From the NCBI GenBank assembly GCA_028287745.1, contig JAQBPB010000062.1, positions 1-57,609 of the forward strand: 57,609 bases of DNA, given 5' to 3'. Source of the stretch: Chloroflexota bacterium (GTDB lineage: Bacteria > Chloroflexota > Chloroflexia > Chloroheliales > Chloroheliaceae). Positions 43,316 to 51,715 of the stretch are shown here, piece by piece. The notes beneath the pieces were generated by a model. The model did not search any database and was not told where the DNA came from. It worked only from the letters and a program-made list of their open reading frames with translations. A program made the position numbers and the translations under genes. Position 1 is the stretch's first letter; the number at the start of each line of letters is the position of its first letter.

Positions 43316-43348
43316 AAAAAGCACCCGGTATTTCGACAGGTGCTTTTT
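43316..43348 (+). terminator. Intrinsic terminator of the heme operon
   Basis: AAAAAGCACC, 13-nt loop, GGTGCTTTTT. Confidence 0.85.
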
Positions 43349-43447
43349 ATTTCGGTTAATTTTCGCCTGCGCTCGATAAAGCGCGGTGACCCTGGAATTA
43401 GTCCGGGAACCGGCTAACCGCTTCTCCAGGCCAGCCCGGCGTCAGAA

Positions 43448-43837
43448 TTAGCTATCCAGCAGGGCATCGGCCTCTATCTCCACCAGTTGGCCGGGCGAGA
43501 TAAGGCGGCTGATTTCCACCATTGTCGTGGCCGGGCGAATTTCGCTGAAGAATTCGCCGTGCGCCCGGCCAACCGCTTCCCAATCGGCAATGTTGGTAAC
43601 AAACATGCGGGTCCGGACGACATCTTTAAGGGTTGCCCCGGCCTGGTGGAGCGCCCGCTCGATATTCTCGATAGCCTGGCGGGCCTGGGCGTAGGCGTCC
43701 CCTTCCCCGACCAGTTCGCCAGCCGGGCCGGTCGCGGTGCAGCCGGAAACGAACACAAACGGGCCTTTGCGCACCGCCCGCGAGTAGCCGACCAGCGGTT
43801 CCCAGGGCGTATTGGTCGAAAAATTCCGGCGTTCCAT
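43448..43837 (-). CDS. RidA (YjgF/UK114) family deaminase-like protein
   Basis: Protein of 129 residues. '[22 protein letters not shown]', '[33 protein letters not shown]' (with the Arg of the active site) and '[25 protein letters not shown]' fit the RidA fold. RidA hydrolyses reactive enamine/imine intermediates. The position downstream of the fprA-like gene gives no clear link. A GGAG lies upstream of the ATG. Confidence 0.92.
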   Translation of the reverse strand: MERRNFSTNTPWEPLVGYSRAVRKGPFVFVSGCTATGPAGELVGEGDAYAQARQAIENIERALHQAGATLKDVVRTRMFVTNIADWEAVGRAHGEFFSEIRPATTMVEISRLISPGQLVEIEADALLDS

Positions 43838-43873
43838 ACCAACTCCTGTCCTTAAATAATCTAAAAACCAAAA

Positions 43874-43904
43874 GGGGCGGGCAAAGCCCGAAAACTTTGC
43901 CCGC
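43874..43904 (-). terminator. Intrinsic terminator of the ferredoxin-NADP reductase gene
   Basis: A GC-rich stem (GGGCGGGCAAAG...CTTTGCCCGCCC) is followed on the minus strand by a T-rich tail. Confidence 0.8.
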
Positions 43905-43916
43905 CCGCTTTCTGAA

Positions 43917-45329
43917 TTAAGTCCGTGAGGTTGCCGCTTGCCGGATAACGTCCAGCATTTCTGCCACCCGGGTGCTTTTTATGCGCGGGCGGTTCTGGGC
44001 TTTACCCTGCGAGACTTCGTGTTCGTTGAGGGCTAGCCAGTCCTGAAAGGTAACGTACTCCAGGCCCTTTTCTTTGAGCAACTGCTCTGCCAGGGCCGGG
44101 TCGCGCTTCTCGTCCGCGATACCCTTCAGTTCCGGCAGGTCGGCCACCATTGATTGGACGGTGGACAGCGAGTCGGGCTTGTTGGTACCGATAATGCCGG
44201 ACGGGCCGCGTTTGGCCCAACCGACCACATACTGGCCGGACTGGGTCTCACCGGTTGCCAGGTTTATTACTCGACCGGCGACGTTAGGAATGGTGCCGGT
44301 TTTTTCGTCAAAAGGTACCCCGTTCAAAGGCACGCCCCGATATCCGACCGACCGGAAGACCAATCCCACTTCCAGCGTTTCGGTCTGGCCGGTACCAATA
44401 GCCCGCAAGGTGCCGTCGTTGCCAACTTCCAGCCGGTTTTTCTCGATCTTGAGGCCCGAAACCCGGCCGTCATTCCCGGTAATTTCCACCGGTGAGGTCA
44501 GGAACTTGAAGACCACGCGGCGCGGTCTGGTGTATTCGGTATTTTCCAGGTAGCGGCGCAGGGTCAGTATGTTTTTGGTGGCGTTCTTATCGGTTGCCAG
44601 GTTTTCCTCGCTTGCCGCGTCCAGTTCCAGGTCTTTGGGGTCTACAACCACATCTACGCCTTCCAGTTCCCCGAATTCTTTGAGTTCAGGATTGGTAAAC
44701 GAGGCCTGGACAGGGCCGCGCCGTCCCAGCAAGTAAACTTCTTTTACTTTGCTCTGGCGCAGTTGTTCCAGGGCGTGGTCGGCAATATCGGTCGAGGCCA
44801 GCGCTTCCGGGTCGGCCACCAGGATACGGGCCACGTCCATAGCCACGTTACCGTTACCGACTACGGCGACGCGCTCGCAGGAAAGGTCAAAATTCATGTC
44901 GCGGTAGTCCGGATGGCCGTTGTACCAGCCGACGAAAACGGTCGCCGCAAAGCTGCCTTCCAGGTCTTCACCGGGGATACCCATCCGGCGGTCAGACTGC
45001 GCGCCTACCCCGTAAATGATTTGGTCGTAGAGCGGCAGCAATTCTTCCAGGGTGACATCCTTACCGAAGGTGACATTGCCGAAATAGCGAAAGTTCGGAT
45101 TGGTCGCGGTTTTATCATAAACCCTGGTTACGGCCTTGATTGACTCGTGATCAGGGGCAACGCCTTCGCGGACCAGCCCATAAGGCGTAGGAAAGCGGTT
45201 GAGCATATCGACCTGGCAAACCAGGCCAGGTTGTTTGAAAAGGGCTTCCACGGCGTAAAATGCGGCCGGTCCTGCCCCGATAATCGCCACTCTTAACGGG
45301 CGATCAGCAGTGCCAATAGTCTGTTCCAC
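43917..45329 (-). CDS. FprA-type ferredoxin/adrenodoxin-NADP+ reductase
   Basis: Protein of 470 residues. It opens '[20 protein letters not shown]' (FAD) and continues '[28 protein letters not shown]', typical of mycobacterial FprA and mitochondrial adrenodoxin reductase. '[15 protein letters not shown]' binds NADP and '[18 protein letters not shown]' is the C-terminal FAD contact. It transfers electrons between NADPH and ferredoxin. The start is a GTG at 45,329 with GGAG 8 nt upstream. Confidence 0.95.
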   Translation of the reverse strand: MEQTIGTADRPLRVAIIGAGPAAFYAVEALFKQPGLVCQVDMLNRFPTPYGLVREGVAPDHESIKAVTRVYDKTATNPNFRYFGNVTFGKDVTLEELLPLYDQIIYGVGAQSDRRMGIPGEDLEGSFAATVFVGWYNGHPDYRDMNFDLSCERVAVVGNGNVAMDVARILVADPEALASTDIADHALEQLRQSKVKEVYLLGRRGPVQASFTNPELKEFGELEGVDVVVDPKDLELDAASEENLATDKNATKNILTLRRYLENTEYTRPRRVVFKFLTSPVEITGNDGRVSGLKIEKNRLEVGNDGTLRAIGTGQTETLEVGLVFRSVGYRGVPLNGVPFDEKTGTIPNVAGRVINLATGETQSGQYVVGWAKRGPSGIIGTNKPDSLSTVQSMVADLPELKGIADEKRDPALAEQLLKEKGLEYVTFQDWLALNEHEVSQGKAQNRPRIKSTRVAEMLDVIRQAATSRT

Positions 45330-45551
45330 GGGTTATGCTCCTACATAGCAGCCACAGGTTTAAGACATACCCTGTACTATCAATTATTAAAAACAACAAA
45401 ATCCGGTTTCTGATTATTTTTCCGGCAACCGGATACGGGTGTATTTTGATTGTGAACTCTTGTGCAATCTTGAAAAATTATAGCATATCCTTCCGGTTAG
45501 TCCAACTTTTGTGGTGGGTCCGGGTTCAAAGATTTATAGAATATTATAAAA

Positions 45552-46286
45552 ATGCTGTTCATTACCGAAAAAACTATGCTACAATTAAAAGGTAAAACGC
45601 AGACTACTTATACCACTACAAAAGCAAATAATACCTGGACCAGTGCACTTAACATAGGAGTTATAGCAATTATGGCGATGACCGTAATAGGGTTCTATCA
45701 CAAATATAATCAGGCGCTACAAACGCTCGAAGACCTGGTGGCTAATGAGTATGACCCGGAACTGGTAAAAATGACCTATTCTCGCCTGAAGGGACTGCCC
45801 GCGGCGGTGGATTATGATAATACTCTGGAGCAAGCCCCGGTCATTCTCTTTAAAGAGGCTACTTTTGGGTCAGATATTACCGAAGATGACGGCTTTTACT
45901 ATGCCGAATGTCTCCGGAAGGGTGATATCCTGTTGACAGTCCATATTCCGGGCGGTCAAAGCCGGGACTGGGAAGAAGAAACGGCCAAAACCCTGGAAGA
46001 TTTCCTGGCCGACGGTGGCGCTTACGACCACGAAATCCGCCGGATTTACGGCAACCGGGCCGGGCTGACCACCTACCCTCAGAACCGTTATATGGACCCA
46101 ATTGGCCCAAACAAGTTGATGAAAGACCGCCCTTACGGCAGCCGCAGCCCGCTCAACGGCGAGGTTTCGAATGTGGTGGCGGTACAGATTCAGACCGACT
46201 ACCTGGCTGAACTGGAAGAGCTTTCCGGCCTGCGCATGCTTACGGCCGCCGAAGTGCTGGCCCAACAAAACCCCGCCGTAAAATAA
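45552..46286 (+). CDS. Membrane-anchored protein with general-stress (DUF1269/YflT)-like domain
   Basis: Protein of 244 residues. One membrane helix (about 30-47) follows a polar N-terminus. The middle stretch 'DITEDDGFYYAECLRKGDILLTVHIPG', ending 'DFLADGGAYDHEIRRIYG' (about 105-160), has the order seen at the end of YflT/GSP17M-type stress domains (glycine helix, Y-x-E-x-x-R-G, LVTV, gAxD). The rest is unassigned. Start choice among 45,552 and the ATG at 45,576 is open because no ribosome site is clear. It lies between convergent terminators. Confidence 0.6.
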   Translation: MLFITEKTMLQLKGKTQTTYTTTKANNTWTSALNIGVIAIMAMTVIGFYHKYNQALQTLEDLVANEYDPELVKMTYSRLKGLPAAVDYDNTLEQAPVILFKEATFGSDITEDDGFYYAECLRKGDILLTVHIPGGQSRDWEEETAKTLEDFLADGGAYDHEIRRIYGNRAGLTTYPQNRYMDPIGPNKLMKDRPYGSRSPLNGEVSNVVAVQIQTDYLAELEELSGLRMLTAAEVLAQQNPAVK

Positions 46287-46307
46287 CCGGCAAGCCTTTA
46301 AAACTTT

Positions 46308-46347
46308 ATAGCCCTTGTCCCCGGACTTACTCCTGGGAAAGGGCTAT
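46308..46347. terminator. Bidirectional terminator between the stress-like gene and pheA
   Basis: ATAGCCCTT...AAGGGCTAT with a longer loop, followed by TTTTA on the plus strand, between convergent genes. Confidence 0.65.
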
Positions 46348-46372
46348 TTTAGATCTCTCGCAACTTCCAGCC

Positions 46373-47230
46373 TTAGATTTCCCGCAACCAGCTTCCCAGG
46401 ACTTTAACCCAGCTTGTCTCATTGTTGAGTTCCTGTAAAGCTTCAGCGACATTCGGCTGGGAAGGATAGCCGTTAAAATCAATGAAGAAGAAGTAGTCCC
46501 AGGCTTTTTGCTTGCTGGGTCGGCTCTCAATCCGGTTCATGTTCAGTCCGTACTTCATGAAAATCGAGGTAATTGCGTGGAGCGCCCCGACCCGGTCTTT
46601 GATCGAAAGCATAATAGCGGTAGTGGCCCGGCCGTTCTGACCGGCAACCGCCTCATAGGGCTGGAAACCGATTATCAAAAAGCGGGTCTGGTTAAAGTCG
46701 GCATCCTGGATACCCGGGGCCATAATCCGCAAGCCGTACTGCTCGGCGGTCTGGCGGTTGGAAATTGCGGCAGCGCGGGGATTTTCCAGGGCCATTTCGG
46801 CCGCCCTTGCGGTGCTGCTGACTTCCTGAAATTCTACGTGCGGCAGGTTATTCAGCAGCCAGCCGCGCGATTGGGCCAGCGGCTGCGGGTGCGAGTAGAC
46901 CAATTGAATATCGGCCAGGTTCTGCGGCCCGTTTGGCCCTACCAGTAGATTGGTAATGATAGGCAGATATAATTCGGCCGAAATAGTCAGGTTTGCCAGT
47001 TCCGGGTCAGGCCGGGCGAACATGTCAAGGGTATAGGTTACCGAGCCTTCGAGGGAATTTTCGACCGGTACAATACCGTAGTCCACCTCACCACGCGCTG
47101 TGGCGAAAAAGACGTCCGGGATAGACCGCATAGGTAGAAATTCAGCGTCCGGTCCGAATTGTTTGATAGCGGCTTCGTGGCTGTAGGTAGCCGAAGGGCC
47201 AAGATAAGCGATTTTTAGAGCCTGGTTCAT
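46373..47230 (-). CDS. pheA: Prephenate dehydratase
   Basis: Protein of 285 residues. The dehydratase domain begins 'IAYLGPSATYSHEAA' and has 'DYGIVPVENSLEGSV', the conserved ENS-x-x-G motif. The C-terminal ACT domain (about 205-280) carries 'GALHAITSIFMKYGLNMNRIESRPSK', with GAL and ESRP for phenylalanine binding. It converts prephenate to phenylpyruvate and is feedback-inhibited by phenylalanine. It is monofunctional with no chorismate mutase domain. Confidence 0.96.
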   Translation of the reverse strand: MNQALKIAYLGPSATYSHEAAIKQFGPDAEFLPMRSIPDVFFATARGEVDYGIVPVENSLEGSVTYTLDMFARPDPELANLTISAELYLPIITNLLVGPNGPQNLADIQLVYSHPQPLAQSRGWLLNNLPHVEFQEVSSTARAAEMALENPRAAAISNRQTAEQYGLRIMAPGIQDADFNQTRFLIIGFQPYEAVAGQNGRATTAIMLSIKDRVGALHAITSIFMKYGLNMNRIESRPSKQKAWDYFFFIDFNGYPSQPNVAEALQELNNETSWVKVLGSWLREI

Positions 47231-47455
47231 TTTTTCTCAGTTTGGTTTTAGGTTTATTAGACAGTTCACAAGCAACTATTTAACCATAAAAAGGGCCACC
47301 CGACAAATTGCTGACCCAAAGCAGCCTAATTTGCCAATTTAAGGCTCGCCTTTTATTATAAGAACATAATTTCTTTAACCAGGCAGTAACCTTTTAGTAT
47401 CCAACGGTAAAGATAGTAACCCAGGCTAGAGAAAGATTCCAGGAAGGGGATTCTG

Positions 47456-48244
47456 ATGCCGTGTTTTTTGCGGTTTGAAGGTGGGCATATCGGAGTGAGC
47501 AGTGACCGGCAAGCCGCCGCTGCGTGGTACTGCCGCCACCTGGGTTTAACCCTGGCCTGGGATAGCCCGGAGGAAGGGCAGTCTTTATTGCAATTTTCCA
47601 AACGCCACGCCCTGGTGCTGGTTTCGGTCGCGGGCGGTACGGAGGTCAACTTGTGGGGCAATACTGGAAACCTGGTGCGTGACAGCAATGTCCGGTTGAG
47701 CCTGGCAGTCCCGGACCTGGGCGCGACCTGGGCCGTGCTTGCAGCCGGGGGCGTGCGGGTGAACCCGATTGTTACCGGGCCGGGCGGCCGGGGCTATTTT
47801 ACTTTTTATGACCTTGACGGCACCTGTTTAGAGGCGGCCGCCCGGCCCGAATTGCTGGCCGACTTTCCCAATGAACGTTTCGCCGGTTATGCCGCCGCTC
47901 GTACCGGGGTACGGGATTTAGACGCTGCGGTAACCTGGTACCAGGAGTTTGCCGGTATGACCGTACTCCAGGACTTGCGGGAGGAGGGCGCGGTACTGCT
48001 GGGTCTGAATGAGGGCAACCCGCTCTGGCTGGAAAGGCTGGCGCAGGGCGCCCACCGGGGACCTGGCTACACCCGGCCCTACCTTGCCACGCCGGACATT
48101 CAGCAGGCCCACGCTTTTTGTGCCGCCCGCAATCTCCGGCCTGCACCGGTTCTGGGCAATCCCAATGCCCTGCAGGTCTTCACTTTTCAGGACCCGGAAG
48201 GTAATTCTTTGTACTGCTGGACCTATCCCGGAGTGCAAATTTAA
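47456..48244 (+). CDS. Two-domain VOC family protein
   Basis: Protein of 262 residues with two VOC repeats: about 1-125 ('ASDRQAAAAWYCRHLGL', 'FYDLDGTCLEA') and about 135-260 ('VRDLDAAVTWYQEFAGM', 'FQDPEGNSLYCW'). Both close with a GN- or GT-type final hairpin. Tandem VOC proteins include extradiol dioxygenases and antibiotic-binding proteins; no specific metal triad is identified here. GGAAGGGG lies 6 nt before the ATG. A short VOC-like fragment follows it. Confidence 0.85.
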   Translation: MPCFLRFEGGHIGVSSDRQAAAAWYCRHLGLTLAWDSPEEGQSLLQFSKRHALVLVSVAGGTEVNLWGNTGNLVRDSNVRLSLAVPDLGATWAVLAAGGVRVNPIVTGPGGRGYFTFYDLDGTCLEAAARPELLADFPNERFAGYAAARTGVRDLDAAVTWYQEFAGMTVLQDLREEGAVLLGLNEGNPLWLERLAQGAHRGPGYTRPYLATPDIQQAHAFCAARNLRPAPVLGNPNALQVFTFQDPEGNSLYCWTYPGVQI

Positions 48245-48253
48245 TAAGGCTGA

Positions 48254-48352
48254 AAGCGTTTTTATTTAACGAGTTTGGAAGGAAGACTTAATCCGGAACA
48301 GGCTATGTTTAAGAACCCGGTGGGCAATCAGGTCGGGCTGCTGAAAGACTAA
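48254..48352 (+). pseudogene. Possible remnant of a VOC-family C-terminus
   Basis: A 32-codon open stretch just after the VOC gene reads 'RLNPEQAMFKNPVGNQVGLLKD' before its stop, matching the F-x-D/N-P-x-GN-x-x-GL end of VOC proteins. There is no preceding domain, so it looks like a decayed copy. A chance match cannot be excluded. Confidence 0.4.
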
Positions 48353-48354
48353 GC

Positions 48355-49212
48355 CTAGCCCTGGCCTTTAAGCGGGGTGAGGTCCAGCGAGAACACGCGC
48401 GGCCCTACCGGTTTGTTCCCGGCCTGGTCGGTTGGTTCAAGCGTTACGCTGACCTCCGCGTAATTCGCCAGATTGAAGTTGGCCGGTAAGCTGGCTGGTT
48501 TCACTACCAGCGCGCGGGCCTGGCTGTTGTCATTTGGAATCGCCCCCAGCCTGGTAAAAACGGCCTCGGGATTACCGGCCGGTTTGTTGGAAAGCCAGAT
48601 TGCGTAAAACTGGCCGGGGCTGAGAGGGTCCAGGTTGCCGTAGGTCAACGCCAGGTCTTTGCCGGTAGTATAAATTACTATGCGCCCGGTGGGACTCAGG
48701 TTTTCGACAACCATGGGGTAGATTTTTAGGTTGGGCCTGTTCAGCAGGGCAATCAGGGCCGTTTCGTTAGTCTGCGCGTTTTCGTTGGTGTTATTGTTAC
48801 TGAAGGTTGCCAGGTTATCGCGCATGGCGTCAATTCTCTCGGTAGCCGCGTAAAGCTGGTAGAGCAAGAAAATCACGGTCGGCACAAAGATAAGCAGCAA
48901 GACTACTGCGGCCAGCCCGCCCCGGGCCAGGCCGGTGCTTGCGGCCGGGCCCCAACCGGCCAGGCGCAAATCGGTAGAGCTGTCATGGTCAGACTCCTCT
49001 ACCCCGGTAGAGTCAGGGTCAATCCTGGCTAGCGACCCGGCCGGGCGGCGCCTGACTCTCCGGCCTACCCCCGAGGCCAGCGGCAAGAGGTCTTGCCCTG
49101 AGTCCGGCTGTCCTTCTTCTTCTTGTTCGGTAAGAGCGCCAGTGGGGAGAACTTCGGGAGTTTCTTCCGGCGCGGTGTGTTCTTTGTCCAATTCTGCTTC
49201 TTTTTGTTCCAT
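48355..49212 (-). CDS. Single-pass membrane protein with anti-sigma-K (RskA)-like extracellular domain
   Basis: Protein of 285 residues. An acidic N-terminal cytoplasmic region (about 1-90) lacks the His/Cys zinc motif of classical anti-sigma factors. One membrane helix lies at about 97-117 and a short coiled stretch follows. The C-terminal domain has 'LDPLSPGQFYAIWLSNK', 'FTRLGAIP' and 'YAEVSVTLEPTDQAGNKPVGP', the RskA C-terminal pattern. No sigma factor gene is adjacent, so an anti-sigma role is doubtful. The ATG lacks a ribosome site and a promoter sits directly before it, so the mRNA may be leaderless. Confidence 0.78.
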   Translation of the reverse strand: MEQKEAELDKEHTAPEETPEVLPTGALTEQEEEGQPDSGQDLLPLASGVGRRVRRRPAGSLARIDPDSTGVEESDHDSSTDLRLAGWGPAASTGLARGGLAAVVLLLIFVPTVIFLLYQLYAATERIDAMRDNLATFSNNNTNENAQTNETALIALLNRPNLKIYPMVVENLSPTGRIVIYTTGKDLALTYGNLDPLSPGQFYAIWLSNKPAGNPEAVFTRLGAIPNDNSQARALVVKPASLPANFNLANYAEVSVTLEPTDQAGNKPVGPRVFSLDLTPLKGQG

Positions 49213-49218
49213 AATTGC

Positions 49219-49247
49219 AAGGTAGCCCAGGCTGGAAAGACTGTCAA
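49219..49247 (-). promoter_or_regulatory. Putative promoter giving a leaderless mRNA
   Basis: Minus-strand -35 TTGACA, 17-bp spacer, -10 TACCTT. The -10 ends six bases before the ATG at 49,212, the distance expected for a transcript that starts at the AUG. Confidence 0.5.
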
Positions 49248-49279
49248 GATGACTTCTTTCCTACAATTTTAAAAAACCC

Positions 49280-49308
49280 TTGACAAGTTGACATAATTCT
49301 GGATAATA
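49280..49308 (+). promoter_or_regulatory. Strong promoter-like element of a candidate sRNA
   Basis: TTGACA (49,280-49,285), 17-bp spacer, ATAATA (49,303-49,308) on the plus strand. No plus-strand gene follows. Confidence 0.5.
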
Positions 49309-49314
49309 GGGCAT

Positions 49315-49391
49315 GTAGTATATTGTTATAAACGTTCAAGTGAACAAAACAAGGCCCCATTGCGTTTCCAAGCGCGGCAAATGGGGTTTTT
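49315..49391 (+). ncRNA. Candidate short RNA with own promoter and terminator
   Basis: Between two minus-strand genes, a plus-strand transcript of about 75 nt is predicted. It would start near 49,315, contain GTTC-AAGT-GAAC, and end in a hairpin with CCCCATT/AATGGGG arms (about 49,355-49,386) and TTTTT. The hairpin may also serve as terminator for the resA-like gene on the other strand. Expression is inference. Confidence 0.4.
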
Positions 49392-49401
49392 ATTATGCCA
49401 T

Positions 49402-50010
49402 TTATTTTAAGACGCGGCTGAGTTGTTCTTCCAGGATTTTGGGGGTAGCGATGCCAGGTACGACCCCGGTAATTATGCCATCTTTATTGATAAAAATTGA
49501 AGTGGGGCGGCCCAACACCCGGTACTTGTAGACCAGGTCGCCGGTGTTATCAATCACGATAGGATAGGTAATATTTAGCTCTTTGACGAAACTTCTGACT
49601 TCGGCCGGTTCGTCATTTATATCAATACCGATTATGTTAAGTTTGTCCCGGTTAGACTGGTAAGTTTTAACCAGTTCGGGCATTTCCTCGCGGCAGTAAT
49701 CACAGTAGATGGACCAGTAATTGATGATGACCGCTTTGCCCCGGTTTTCGCTTAATCTAACCACCTGGCCGGTGATATCGGTGGCGGCGAAGTCGGGCGC
49801 AACTGCCCCCGGCACAATCTTGACCGGACCCCTGGCCGGGGTGATATCCAGGCTCTCCTGCCTGGCAACGCCAGAGGATGCTACGGTAGTAGCCAGGTTA
49901 ACCGAACTGCCGGTTGGGTTGGGGGTTTCACTACAGGCGCTCAACAACAGCCCGGCCAGGATTACCAGGGCGGTTAAAATTTGAGAGAGGCGGCGCAAAG
50001 GGTACTTCAT
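49402..50010 (-). CDS. TlpA/ResA-like thiol-disulfide oxidoreductase lipoprotein
   Basis: Protein of 202 residues. A signal with lipobox LLSAC (Cys 26) anchors it. The thioredoxin fold has the redox pair in 'YWSIYCDYCREEMPEL' (Cys 103 and 106) and the cis-proline segment 'VLGRPTSIFINKDG'. It is kept reduced by CcdA and reduces apocytochrome c or other extracytoplasmic disulfides. The ccdA gene lies 17 bp upstream on the same strand. Confidence 0.93.
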   Translation of the reverse strand: MKYPLRRLSQILTALVILAGLLLSACSETPNPTGSSVNLATTVASSGVARQESLDITPARGPVKIVPGAVAPDFAATDITGQVVRLSENRGKAVIINYWSIYCDYCREEMPELVKTYQSNRDKLNIIGIDINDEPAEVRSFVKELNITYPIVIDNTGDLVYKYRVLGRPTSIFINKDGIITGVVPGIATPKILEEQLSRVLK

Positions 50011-50027
50011 ACTTGCAAAACCCCGTT

Positions 50028-50825
50028 TTATCCTTGCAAACGGCCAAGTGTGCGGGTTATTTCGGTCATGTTGTTGGAGATAATCAGGAACCCGATCAGC
50101 AGTAAAAGCACACCGCTGGCAATTTCAATAATCTGGTAGTGGCGGCGGACCCGAGCGATAAAGCCCAACAGGCGGTTCATAAACAGGCCGGCCAGTAGAA
50201 ACGGGATGCCTAGCCCGGCCGAGTAGACCAGCATCATGCCGACACCGCTCAAGGTACTCTGGCTGTCCAGGGCATTGGTCAGGGCGGCGCTCAAGAACGG
50301 GCCGATGCACGGCGACCACCCGGCGGCGAAACCGGCTCCTACCAGGTAAGCTCCCAGCAAGCCTACCGGCTTATTGGTGCTGTTGAAATGGAACCGTTTT
50401 TCCATGTTGAGGAATTTCAGCTTGAAAAGACCGATGAAGTGCAGGCCCATCACGATGACCGCCAGCCCGGCGATAGCCTGGACATAAGGTTTAATATCGG
50501 TCCCCAGCAGGTCGGCGATAGTATAGGTCAGGCCGAAGATGGCGATAAAGACTGTGGTAAAACCGGCAATAAAGAAGGTAATCGCGGTCAGTACCCGCCT
50601 GGTATCAGTCCATGCCAGGGGCGACGGGTCGTCCACACGGGCTTCAACGGCCCGGGCTACCGAAACGCCGCTGATGAAAGAGAGGTAACCCGGTACCAGC
50701 GGCAGCACGCAGGGCGAACCAAAAGACAGCACGCCTTCCAGGAAGGTTGCGGCCAGGTTGACCGGCGCTACCTGGGCCACCGGTGCGGCCAGGTTGGATA
50801 AGAGAGCCAGATTGGTACTTAGCAT
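50028..50825 (-). CDS. ccdA: Cytochrome c biogenesis protein CcdA
   Basis: Protein of 265 residues with about six to seven helices. Its two functional Cys are in 'FGSPCVLPLVPGYLSF' and 'GWSPCIGPFLSAAL', the classical duplicated PC motifs. It carries reducing equivalents across the membrane from thioredoxin to the ResA-like lipoprotein encoded next. The two genes form an operon. Confidence 0.95.
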   Translation of the reverse strand: MLSTNLALLSNLAAPVAQVAPVNLAATFLEGVLSFGSPCVLPLVPGYLSFISGVSVARAVEARVDDPSPLAWTDTRRVLTAITFFIAGFTTVFIAIFGLTYTIADLLGTDIKPYVQAIAGLAVIVMGLHFIGLFKLKFLNMEKRFHFNSTNKPVGLLGAYLVGAGFAAGWSPCIGPFLSAALTNALDSQSTLSGVGMMLVYSAGLGIPFLLAGLFMNRLLGFIARVRRHYQIIEIASGVLLLLIGFLIISNNMTEITRTLGRLQG

Positions 50826-50942
50826 GAGCCTTTTGATCTAAATTAAAAGTTACTTAAAACCCGTTTTTAATAAACTGCCTGGTTTAATATACCAGAGAAT
50901 GCTTACAAAAGGGTTAGAGGAAGCTTAAAGCATAGTTAGAAG

Positions 50943-51698
50943 CTAACTCAGGAGGCTCAATACCCGGTCTAAACGGTCTATTACAGCGTCGGGGTGAATC
51001 TGAGGATTGGGTTCTTCATGGCGGAAATGGACGGCCTGGACCGCCCGCATGCCCAGCTTTTGCGGCCCCTGGACATCTTCGATCAGGCGGTCGCCTACGA
51101 AAAGAATTGCTTCCGCCGGGACACCCAGCCGGTTGATCATCTCCTGGTAAATCAGCAGGGCCGGTTTGCGCCAGCCGATCTCACAGGAAAGAATGGTATG
51201 GTCAAAGAACTCCAGCAGGCCGACCTGGCGGATATTCGCATAAGCTACCTCGGGCAGGTTGCAGAAATTGGAGACCAGGCCCAGCAGGTAGCCCCGCCGG
51301 TGCAATTCACGCAGGGTCGCTATCGCTTCCGGCGCGACACTAACGACTCTTTCATAAATCAGGCGGTGTTCCAGGCTGATTACCTGGCGCAAAAATTCGG
51401 GGTCTTCGGCCTGGGCTATACCCGCCGAGCGGAAAGCCTGCTGGACCAGTGGGAAAAAATCAACTTCTTGCTCGGTCTTTTCGCGCCAGGTCCGGGCCAT
51501 CGCGCTCTGGACATGTTCCTTCCAGGCCTCCCGCAGCCGGGCCAACTCCGGGACGGTGCTTTCCTGGGCCGGGTTGATTAGCTGCCGGTAGATTTCCTCC
51601 CAGATATCGTCAATCGCCCCGGCGGTAAAGTTACCCTGGATCAGGGTATCGCCCAGGTCAAATATTACAGCCTGGATGTTCTCAAATTTCTCTGGCAT
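50943..51698 (-). CDS. HAD-superfamily hydrolase
   Basis: Protein of 251 residues. Motif I 'VIFDLGDTL' (Asp 14, 16-17 region), a helical cap, motif II in 'LGLVSNFCNL', and motif IV 'ILFVGDRLIEDVQGPQKLGMRAVQ' fit a subfamily I HAD phosphatase. The substrate is unknown. It follows birA by 17 bp and is probably the last gene of the yesL-birA-HAD operon. Confidence 0.9.
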   Translation of the reverse strand: MPEKFENIQAVIFDLGDTLIQGNFTAGAIDDIWEEIYRQLINPAQESTVPELARLREAWKEHVQSAMARTWREKTEQEVDFFPLVQQAFRSAGIAQAEDPEFLRQVISLEHRLIYERVVSVAPEAIATLRELHRRGYLLGLVSNFCNLPEVAYANIRQVGLLEFFDHTILSCEIGWRKPALLIYQEMINRLGVPAEAILFVGDRLIEDVQGPQKLGMRAVQAVHFRHEEPNPQIHPDAVIDRLDRVLSLLS

Positions 51699-51715
51699 AG
51701 TTATTTCCTTGACTA

